The notes beneath the pieces are model-generated. The model saw nothing but the letters and a program-made list of their open reading frames with translations. It searched no databases and had not been told where the DNA came from. From Syntrophorhabdus sp. PtaB.Bin047 (lineage in GTDB: Bacteria > Desulfobacterota > Syntrophorhabdia > Syntrophorhabdales > Syntrophorhabdaceae): 44,457 nucleotides of DNA. Every line of letters starts with the position of its first letter. Position 1 is the first letter of the stretch. The translations under genes were made by a program, and so were the position numbers. Of the stretch, positions 32,963 through 40,243 are shown in pieces. Location: NCBI GenBank assembly GCA_002067235.1, contig MVQP01000016.1, forward strand, positions 1 to 44,457, read 5' to 3'.

Positions 32963-33436
32963 ATGAAGAAAGAGATTACATTCACTCTCAATAACGAAGA
33001 GGTCATCGTCGAGGTGGACCCGAAGTGGACCCTCATCCACCTGTTGCGGGAGGTACTCGAGCTGACGGGCACGAAGGAAGGATGCGGGGTTGGCGAATGC
33101 GGAGCATGTACGGTGATCGTCGACGGCGAAGCAGTCAACTCCTGCCTGTACCCCGTGATGGAAGTTGAAGGAAAGACGGTGGCGACCATAGAAGGCGTTG
33201 CCTTGCCGGACGGTACGCTCCACCCCATTCAGCAGGCATTCATCGAAAACAACGGTGTTCAGTGCGGCTATTGCACGAGCGGCATGATCATGTCCGCCAA
33301 GGCGCTCCTCGACAAGAAGAGCGACCCGACGGAGGACGAGATCCGGACCGGCATATCGGGAAACATATGCCGCTGCACGGGGTACGTCCAGATCGTTGAA
33401 TCGATACAGTTGGCGGCTGAAAGGATGAAGAAATAG
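32963..33436 (+). CDS. Molybdenum hydroxylase 1, [2Fe-2S] subunit
   Basis: A 157-residue subunit with two [2Fe-2S] clusters. The plant-type ferredoxin site is GCGVGECGACTV plus a later Cys (NSCLYP), and the helical-bundle site is CGYCTSGM with CRCTGY. It lies 11 bases after the FAD subunit with TAGGAGG upstream. It carries electrons from the molybdenum cofactor to FAD. All eight expected cysteines are visible. Confidence 0.92.
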   Translation: MKKEITFTLNNEEVIVEVDPKWTLIHLLREVLELTGTKEGCGVGECGACTVIVDGEAVNSCLYPVMEVEGKTVATIEGVALPDGTLHPIQQAFIENNGVQCGYCTSGMIMSAKALLDKKSDPTEDEIRTGISGNICRCTGYVQIVESIQLAAERMKK

Positions 33437-33501
33437 GTGGATCGTTCCACGGACTTCAATGCCACCGCTGAGCCGTGCTCAGCTTGATCGAGGAGGAGGC
33501 A

Positions 33502-35889
33502 ATGGAAAACTTGTTGCATGTTGGAAAGAATGTTCCGAGGACCGCTGAGATAGACAAGGTTACCGGTCATGCGGTGTACATCGATGAGTACAAGCGGCCC
33601 GGTATGCTATACGGAAAGATACTTTACAGCCAGTATGCCCACGCGCGGATCAAATCCATCAACACGGAGAAGGCGAAGAAGCTGCCCGGTGTGCGCGCCG
33701 TGATCACCGGATACGACATCCCCGACGTGAGGGTGGGTTTCCTTGGTGACCAGACGGTCCTCAAGCGCGACATCGTGCGCCAGTTCAGGGATGAGGTTGC
33801 GGCTGTGGCCGCGATCACCCCGGAGATCGCCGAGGATGCCCTGAAACTCATAGAGGTGGAATACGAGCCGTTGCCGGCGATATTCGATCCCATCGAGGCC
33901 ATGAAGCCGGATGCGGCCCTCGTCCATGAAACGGACGCAAGGGGCCGCCCGCTGAGAAGCAACATACTTCCTCTGCCATGGAAGTTCTCCGCCGGGGACG
34001 TCGATAAGGCCCGAGAGGAATCGACCTACGTTGTGAAGCACGATGTGACGACCCCCTGGATCAACCAGTGCTGCATGGGGACGAGCGGGTGCGTCGCCGA
34101 GTTCGACAGCAACAACAACCTGACCTACTGTGCCCAGACGAATGTCATCTTCGGGGCGAAGCAGCGCATAGCGACCTATCTGAGGAACATAGGTCTCAAG
34201 GGGAAGAAGATCAGGGTCCTTAATCCCGTCGTCGGCGGCAGTTTCGGAACGAAGCTCGATACGGACATCTACGAGTTCATCTGCATCCAGCTGGCACTCA
34301 AGACCCGCAAGCCCGTGAAGATCAGGTTCACCAGGGAGGAAGAGTTCGCAGCCCTGCCTCCGAGGCAGGCCTCCCGGTTCACGATCGAACAGGGGTGTGA
34401 CAAGGAGGGGAAGCTGACCTTCCGCAAGGTGGATGCCATACTCGACAACGGCGCTTACACGTCGTGGGGTGCGACTACGCCGTCCGTCATGATGCTCCCC
34501 ATCTCGTCGATGTACCGCGTGCCCAACGTCTCCTTCCAGGCGACCTGCGTCTACACGAACAACATCTACTCGCAGGCCATGAGGGGTTACGGGAACCCGC
34601 AGGCCGCGTTTGCGGTGGAGACCTCAATGGACCTCCTGGCGGAAAAGGCCGGGATCGATCCGGCGGAGTTCCGGCTGATCAACCGGAACCACCCCGGAGA
34701 CGTCACGCCAATGGGCCTCAAGATCACAACCTGTCCACTGGAGGAATGCATCAACACCGTCAAAGAGAAGATCAAATGGGACGAAAAGCGCGGTAAGAAG
34801 AACGGCCGGGGAGTGGGGATGGCCTCGCTCATCCATGTGGCCGGAGGAGCTCGGGTCTATCTCTCGGATGGAACGGGCATACGGATCAAGGTGAATGAAG
34901 ATGGCGAGGTGGACGTGCTCTCGGGAAGCACCGATCAGGGGCAGGGATCACCCACCGTCATCGCGCAGATCATTGCCGAGGCCACGGGCTTCAGGCCTGA
35001 GGACGTCAACATAGTCTTCGGCGACACCGCCCTCGGCCTGTGGGACGCCGGCACCCATGCCAGCAGGCATACCTTTGTCGCAGGCAACGCCGCCGTCAGG
35101 GCCGGTGAGTTGATAAAGCGCCAGATCCTGGAACTCGCTGTACAGCACATCCCCAAGCTGGTCAAGAGGAGCCTGAAACAGCAGCAGAAGAAGAACCCTG
35201 ATTTCGTTCCGCCCGAACTGGATTACACGTTGATCGACAGCCCGGACAAGCTCGAACTGAAGGACCGCATGATATATCCCAGGGAGGCCCCGGACCATCC
35301 TTATTTCAAGACCGAGGTCGGTAAGATCCTTACGAGCGGGCTTCACGTGGGCGTGGGCGAGAGCAAAGCGGTCGCGGCAGAAGTATTCTGGGACCCGCCG
35401 ACGCAGATGCTCAACGCCGAGATGAAGGGTAATTATTCGTGTACCTACGCCTTCGGGACCGCCGGCGTCGAGGTGGAAGTGGACAAACAGACCGGTGAGG
35501 TGAAGATCCTGAAACTGGTCTCCGCGCACGACGTGGGCCGCGCCATCAATCCCACGCTGGTTAAGGGGCAGATATACGGTGCGGCATATATTGGGATCGG
35601 CTACGGTCTTACCGAGAGGGTGCAGGTTGTCGACGGGAAAGTGGTGAACGCGAATTTCCGCGACTACAAGATTCTGACGGCCAACGACAACATCCCCGTG
35701 GAGGCGGTTATCATCGAAGATCCCGATCCCGCCGGACCTTATGGAGCAAAAGGTATTGGTGAACCAGGCCTGGTTCCGACGGCACCGGCCATCGCGAATG
35801 CCATCTATGACGCGGTGGGCGTCTGGATCAAGGACCTGCCCATTACGCCGGAAAAGGTGCTGGCCGCTCTCAAGGCACAGGGTCAGTGA
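33502..35889 (+). CDS. Molybdenum hydroxylase 1, molybdopterin-binding large subunit
   Basis: A 795-residue large subunit of the xanthine dehydrogenase family. It starts (GGAGGAGG, ATG 33502) with KNVPRTAEIDKVTGHAVYIDE, has the GGSFGTK and MRGYGNPQ pterin and active-site loops, GQGSPTVIAQIIAE, and the C-terminal GAKGIGEPGL motif with the catalytic Glu754 intact. So it should hydroxylate a C-H bond with water. There is no AYxCSFR motif, excluding CO dehydrogenase. Placed after hyuAB and the PaaK-like ligase, it is the best candidate for oxidation of indoleacetate at C2 to 2-oxoindole-3-acetate. Confidence 0.88.
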   Translation: MENLLHVGKNVPRTAEIDKVTGHAVYIDEYKRPGMLYGKILYSQYAHARIKSINTEKAKKLPGVRAVITGYDIPDVRVGFLGDQTVLKRDIVRQFRDEVAAVAAITPEIAEDALKLIEVEYEPLPAIFDPIEAMKPDAALVHETDARGRPLRSNILPLPWKFSAGDVDKAREESTYVVKHDVTTPWINQCCMGTSGCVAEFDSNNNLTYCAQTNVIFGAKQRIATYLRNIGLKGKKIRVLNPVVGGSFGTKLDTDIYEFICIQLALKTRKPVKIRFTREEEFAALPPRQASRFTIEQGCDKEGKLTFRKVDAILDNGAYTSWGATTPSVMMLPISSMYRVPNVSFQATCVYTNNIYSQAMRGYGNPQAAFAVETSMDLLAEKAGIDPAEFRLINRNHPGDVTPMGLKITTCPLEECINTVKEKIKWDEKRGKKNGRGVGMASLIHVAGGARVYLSDGTGIRIKVNEDGEVDVLSGSTDQGQGSPTVIAQIIAEATGFRPEDVNIVFGDTALGLWDAGTHASRHTFVAGNAAVRAGELIKRQILELAVQHIPKLVKRSLKQQQKKNPDFVPPELDYTLIDSPDKLELKDRMIYPREAPDHPYFKTEVGKILTSGLHVGVGESKAVAAEVFWDPPTQMLNAEMKGNYSCTYAFGTAGVEVEVDKQTGEVKILKLVSAHDVGRAINPTLVKGQIYGAAYIGIGYGLTERVQVVDGKVVNANFRDYKILTANDNIPVEAVIIEDPDPAGPYGAKGIGEPGLVPTAPAIANAIYDAVGVWIKDLPITPEKVLAALKAQGQ

Positions 35890-35976
35890 GAAGGTGTTTC
35901 CGTCCGAGACCGGGGACTGACAGGCGATACCGCCTGTACCCGGCAAGAAGGTTTATTAGGTAACAGGGATGCATGA

Positions 35977-37194
35977 ATGGAGAAGAAGAGACTCATTTAC
36001 CTGGACAACGCCGCCACCTCCTTTCCGAAGCCGCCGCAGGTGACGCAGGCCATGGTCCATTTCATGGAACAGGTGGGTGCGAATCCCGGGCGTTCCGGCC
36101 ACCCGGTGGCTCGGGAGGCGGGCGAGATCGTGGATGGGACAAGGAGAGGCCTGGCCCGTCTTTTCAATCTCGACGACCCGTTCAGGTTCTGTTTCACGCT
36201 GAATGTGACCCAGGCCCTCAATACCATATTTCTGGGATACCTGAACCCCGGGGACCATGTGGTGACAACCTCCATGGAGCACAATTCCGTCATGCGTCCC
36301 CTGGTGTATATGCAGGAAACCGGGCATATAGCGCTCGATATCGCTCCCTGCGACCGGAAAGGTTTCCTGGACATCGGCGCCCTGGCGAAACTGTTGCGCA
36401 AGGATACCCGGCTGGTGGTCCTTAACCACGCATCGAATGTCTGTGGTACCCTGCAGGATGTGGCGGCGGTAAAGGCCGCTATCGGTGATATCCCCCTACT
36501 CCTCGATGCCGCTCAGACCGCGGGTTGTTATCCCATTGATGCGAAGGCCCTGGGGATAGACATCCTGGCCTTCACCGGCCACAAGGGGCTTATGGGTCCG
36601 CAGGGGACGGGAGGATTCTACATGAGGGAAGGGATCGACTTGCGGCCTTTGATCCGGGGCGGCACGGGCAGCAGGTCCGAAGATCTTCACCAGCCCGATT
36701 TCATGCCCGATCTGATGGAAAGCGGTACACAGAACAACGTCGGGATCGCCGGTCTCGGCGCTGCCGTGGACTTCATTCTCGGGGAAGGTGTGGAGAAGAT
36801 TCGCCGCCACGAGGAGGAGTTGACCCGGAGGTTGTTTGACGGCATTTACGACCTGCAAAATGTGGCGATCTATGGACCCCTCGACCCGGCGAGACAGACT
36901 GCCACGGTGTCCCTGACCTTCGACAGCACGTTGCCCGAAGACTCGGAGGGTTCCCTAGGGTGCGGCGCCATCAACCTTGAATGGTTCGCGGATAGTGTTG
37001 CCGTGGGGGAGGCGGAAAACGTTTTGGGCAGTCAATACAACATTGTAGTGCGCGTCGGATTGCATTGCGCACCGATGGCCCACAGGACCATAGGCACGTT
37101 CCCGGATGGTACCGTTCGTCTGAGCATGGGGTACTTTAACACCCCCGAGGACGTTGATGCCGCGGTGCAGGCGATCAGGCGGATCGCGGCCTGA
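35977..37194 (+). CDS. Cysteine desulfurase-like class V aminotransferase, probable molybdenum cofactor sulfur donor
   Basis: A 405-residue PLP enzyme resembling SufS-type desulfurases and the EF2568-like subgroup that is often found beside selenium- or sulfur-requiring molybdenum hydroxylases. Visible residues are His102 (MEHNS), Asp177 and Gln180 (LLDAAQTAG), PLP Lys203 (FTGHKG) and a conserved Cys364 in VGLHCAPMAHRTIG. It opens the second half of the gene row, between two molybdenum enzymes, so delivery of sulfide (or selenide) to their cofactor is a reasonable inference. Only a weak ribosome site is seen. Confidence 0.83.
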   Translation: MEKKRLIYLDNAATSFPKPPQVTQAMVHFMEQVGANPGRSGHPVAREAGEIVDGTRRGLARLFNLDDPFRFCFTLNVTQALNTIFLGYLNPGDHVVTTSMEHNSVMRPLVYMQETGHIALDIAPCDRKGFLDIGALAKLLRKDTRLVVLNHASNVCGTLQDVAAVKAAIGDIPLLLDAAQTAGCYPIDAKALGIDILAFTGHKGLMGPQGTGGFYMREGIDLRPLIRGGTGSRSEDLHQPDFMPDLMESGTQNNVGIAGLGAAVDFILGEGVEKIRRHEEELTRRLFDGIYDLQNVAIYGPLDPARQTATVSLTFDSTLPEDSEGSLGCGAINLEWFADSVAVGEAENVLGSQYNIVVRVGLHCAPMAHRTIGTFPDGTVRLSMGYFNTPEDVDAAVQAIRRIAA

Positions 37195-37328
37195 TTTCAT
37201 GGCCGGCGGTCGAGGTAACGTGCTCATGGTGAGGACTGACAGAATGTGGAAACCAGATGGAACGGGCGGGAGGAAAGCTCGATGGCCGTAATTGGGATGA
37301 AGAAGAGACACACCCGGTAGGAGGGGGC

Positions 37329-37748
37329 ATGAAGATCGAAAGGATCGACCACATATGTTTCGCGGTGAGTGACCTGGAAGAAACGAAGCGGGTGTACAGA
37401 GAGGATTTCGGGCTTGTGCCGTCCTGCGAGTACACCGCGGAGTCGGAGAAGATCAAGGTGTCGCGCTACTACATCGGAGAGGTCGCCGTCGAGTTCATGG
37501 AATCGACGGCACCCGACGGGGAGGTCGCGAAATTCATCGAGAAAAGGGGAGAGGGCGTCTTCCTCATATCCTACAAGGTCGACGACCTCACGAAGGCGAT
37601 GAACGAGTTAAAGGAGAAGAACGTCGAACTCATCGATAAGAAACCCCGGGAACTTTTCGGCACGCGGTACGCCTTCGTGCATCACCCCAACAAGCTCCAC
37701 GGGGTGCTCACGGAGCTTCTGGAAGGTGATTTCGACATCAATAAATGA
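37329..37748 (+). CDS. VOC-fold protein resembling methylmalonyl-CoA epimerase
   Basis: A 139-residue vicinal-oxygen-chelate protein whose layout follows methylmalonyl-CoA epimerase: IDHICFAVSDLEE with the first metal His8, a middle VEFMES strand, and GVLTELLE with the last metal Glu. The second ligand region, usually GIHHIAFEV, reads GVFLISYKV, so both histidines are missing. Thus either metal binding is changed or it is not an epimerase. Because the pathway has a 2-carboxyacyl-CoA intermediate (arylmalonyl-CoA) and the known IaaF is enantiospecific, epimerisation of that compound is a possible role. GTAGGAGGGGG fixes the start at 37329. Confidence 0.8.
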   Translation: MKIERIDHICFAVSDLEETKRVYREDFGLVPSCEYTAESEKIKVSRYYIGEVAVEFMESTAPDGEVAKFIEKRGEGVFLISYKVDDLTKAMNELKEKNVELIDKKPRELFGTRYAFVHHPNKLHGVLTELLEGDFDINK

Positions 37749-37798
37749 TAATTGGAGTGTGTTTTGGGGCAGAGAGTCAATGACCATAAGGAGGGTGA

Positions 37799-38941
37799 AT
37801 GAAGGTACTGGTGCTGGGAGGAACAGGAGGCATGGGCCAGGGGGTCGCGCGTGACCTCATCAAACAGGATCGGATAGAGAAGGTGGTGCTCGGGGACATC
37901 AATGTCGATCCGGCCAGGGTGCAGGAGAAACTGCGCGCCAGTGCGAAAGTGTCCCTGGTGAAGATCGATGTGAACGACCACGCCGGAATGGTGAATGAGA
38001 TCAAGGGCGCCGATGTCGTCGTCAACTGCGCGGGGCCCTTTTACAAGACGGCCGTAGCGGTCGCCAGGGCGGCCGTCGAGGCAAGGGTCAACTACATCGA
38101 CATATGCGACGATTACGAGGCGGCCCAGATCCTCTTCGCCTCCGATATCGACGCCGCGGCAAAGGACGCAGGGATCACCGTCCTCACCGGGATGGGGTCA
38201 GACCCGGGAACGAACAACGTGCTCGTGAAGTGGTATGCAAACAGGCTCGACCGCGTCGACGAGATATACCTCTACTGGGTGGTGAGCATTGCTGAGCTGG
38301 CCGGAGCCGCCTGGGATCACAGCCTCCACATGGTCCTCGGCAGGATCCCCCAGTACATCGACGGCCGGCTTGTTGAGGTGGACGGAGGCGGCGGTGAAGA
38401 GATCGAGCATTTCCTGGAGCCTCTCGGAGAGTGCCTCATAAGCTACGTCGGTCATCCCCAACCCATCACGATACCCCGATATATAGAAGGGGTGAAGACG
38501 GTGGTCATAAAAGGGGCCCTCATCCCCCTGTGGGTGGACAAACTCATAAAGGAGCAGAAGGCCATGGGCCTCCTCGGCAACGAACCCGTCGAGGTGAGGG
38601 GAGGGAAGGTGATACCCTACGACCTTGCCTTGAGGCTCTGGGACACCATCCCGAAAGACAGGGACAACGGTCCCCAGGCTTCGGGCCTCAAGGTCATAGT
38701 AAAAGGCGAAAGACAGGGAAAACAGGTGACCTACACGGCCGATATCGTCGGCAGGATGGCACCCGGAACGGGCCTTCCCGCCTCGATAGCGGCCCTCATG
38801 ATGGATGCCGGCGAGGTCAGCGTCAAGGGTGTCGTCGCCCCCGAGGGCTGCATCGACCCCGACCGCTTCCTCGCGGAGCTGCTGAAGAGAGGCGCGCGTA
38901 TACACCAGACCGAGACGATCCGGTCCATGTTCGAGCTTTAA
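37799..38941 (+). CDS. Saccharopine dehydrogenase-like NAD(P)-binding protein
   Basis: A 380-residue protein with an N-terminal Rossmann fold (VLVLGGTGGMGQGVARDL) and the VVNCAGPFYKTAVAVARAA and YIDICDDYEAAQ segments of the saccharopine dehydrogenase/homospermidine synthase superfamily; the C-terminal part is a substrate domain. Such enzymes reduce an imine formed from an amine and an oxoacid, or the reverse. No indoleacetate-pathway step needs it, so it may handle an amino-compound together with the class III aminotransferase that follows 31 bases downstream. AAGGAGGG precedes the ATG. Substrate unknown. Confidence 0.83.
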   Translation: MKVLVLGGTGGMGQGVARDLIKQDRIEKVVLGDINVDPARVQEKLRASAKVSLVKIDVNDHAGMVNEIKGADVVVNCAGPFYKTAVAVARAAVEARVNYIDICDDYEAAQILFASDIDAAAKDAGITVLTGMGSDPGTNNVLVKWYANRLDRVDEIYLYWVVSIAELAGAAWDHSLHMVLGRIPQYIDGRLVEVDGGGGEEIEHFLEPLGECLISYVGHPQPITIPRYIEGVKTVVIKGALIPLWVDKLIKEQKAMGLLGNEPVEVRGGKVIPYDLALRLWDTIPKDRDNGPQASGLKVIVKGERQGKQVTYTADIVGRMAPGTGLPASIAALMMDAGEVSVKGVVAPEGCIDPDRFLAELLKRGARIHQTETIRSMFEL

Positions 38942-38972
38942 TGCCGACAGGTTTCCCATGAAGGAGGTTCAT

Positions 38973-40232
38973 ATGAAAGAAGCCCCGAAGTTGAACATAA
39001 AGAGAAGCATCGAGCTCTTTGAGGAGGCAAAGACCCTCGTCCCCGGCGGGGTCCTGGGAGCCAGGAAGCCCGGCGATTTCATCATGGGCGAGTATCCCAT
39101 CTTTCTCGAGTACGGGAAGGGCTCCCGGCTCATCGACGTGGACGGGAACGAGTTCATCGATTTCCTCTGCGGCTACGGCCCCATCATCCTCGGTTACCGC
39201 GAGGACGAGGTCGATGACGCCGTCATACGGCAGATAAAGGACAAGGGGTTCTGCTTCAGCCTTACCCAGCCGTATCAGAATGAGCTGGCGAAGAAGCTCA
39301 ACGCCCTCATCCCGTCGGCGGAGCTGAGCATCTTCCTCAAGACCGGTTCCGACGCCACCACGGCAGCCATCCGTATCGCGAGGGCCTACACCGGGCGCAC
39401 CAAGGTCATGCGTTCCGGGTACCATGGGTGGCATGACTGGTGCGTCGAGATGAAGGGAGGCATTCCGGAGAAGTTCTACGAGGATGTTTATGAATTCCAC
39501 TACAACGATCTCGAAGCGCTCGAGGACCTCATGAAGAAGCACGGGGACCAGACGGCGGCCATCATCATGACGCCTTTCGGCCACCCTCTCCACCAGAAGA
39601 TGCAAACGCCGAAGCCGGGCTTCCTCGAAGGCGTGCGCAAGCTGGCAGACACCTATGGCGCGGTCCTTGTCTACGACGAGGTGCGCACCTGTTTCCGCCT
39701 CAGGATGGGCGGGGCCCAGGAGCTCTACGGGGTCAAGCCGGACCTCACCGTGCTCGGCAAGGGCATGGCCAACGGGTATGCCATCAGCGTGGTCTGCGGG
39801 AAAACGGATGTCATGATGGCCGCGGCGTCGAAGCTCTTCATCTCCTCCACGTTCTTCCCCAACAGCGACGGGTACATAGCCGCCCTCAAGGTCATCGAGA
39901 TCATGGAGCGCGAAAAGGTGCTCGATCAGATATGGGAAAAGGGCGAACGGCTCCTCAAGAGGATCCAGGGTATCATCGACAGGTATCCCAACACCGGGGC
40001 GGAACTGACGGGTGTTGCCCCCATGTTCCATGTGACCTTTACGAAGGGTAACCCTGAAACGCAGAGGGACCGCAGGACTGACTTCTACACCCAGATGATC
40101 CGAAAAGGTTTCTTCTTCACGCCTCATCACCACGCCTACCTCAGCTACAGGCACACCGAAGAGGACCTCGACCTCACGGTCCAGGCTATGGATGAATCCA
40201 TGGCCTACGTGAGCGAGAAGTATAAAGGGTAG
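38973..40232 (+). CDS. Class III aminotransferase (glutamate-1-semialdehyde aminomutase-like)
   Basis: A 419-residue PLP enzyme close in pattern to glutamate-1-semialdehyde 2,1-aminomutase: KTGSDATTAAIRIARAYTGR (123-142), SGYHGWHDW (148-156), VYDEVRT with Asp235 and PLP Lys263 in LGKGMANGYAI. It could be a transaminase or a 1,2-aminomutase. It is not likely to be HemL itself, since its neighbours are catabolic. The start at 38973 is fixed by AAGGAGG at 38961-38967. It probably works with the saccharopine dehydrogenase-like protein; the substrate is unknown. Confidence 0.85.
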   Translation: MKEAPKLNIKRSIELFEEAKTLVPGGVLGARKPGDFIMGEYPIFLEYGKGSRLIDVDGNEFIDFLCGYGPIILGYREDEVDDAVIRQIKDKGFCFSLTQPYQNELAKKLNALIPSAELSIFLKTGSDATTAAIRIARAYTGRTKVMRSGYHGWHDWCVEMKGGIPEKFYEDVYEFHYNDLEALEDLMKKHGDQTAAIIMTPFGHPLHQKMQTPKPGFLEGVRKLADTYGAVLVYDEVRTCFRLRMGGAQELYGVKPDLTVLGKGMANGYAISVVCGKTDVMMAAASKLFISSTFFPNSDGYIAALKVIEIMEREKVLDQIWEKGERLLKRIQGIIDRYPNTGAELTGVAPMFHVTFTKGNPETQRDRRTDFYTQMIRKGFFFTPHHHAYLSYRHTEEDLDLTVQAMDESMAYVSEKYKG

Positions 40233-40243
40233 GGGGTACGTTA

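Noticed and set aside
31980..35889. Aerobic-type CO dehydrogenase (CoxMSL)
   Set aside because: The large subunit lacks the AYxCSFR active-site loop; it has an ordinary hydroxylase layout.
38823..40154. Minus-strand open frame (443 codons) opposite the class III aminotransferase
   Set aside because: No motifs, low-complexity acidic/basic composition typical of an antisense frame.
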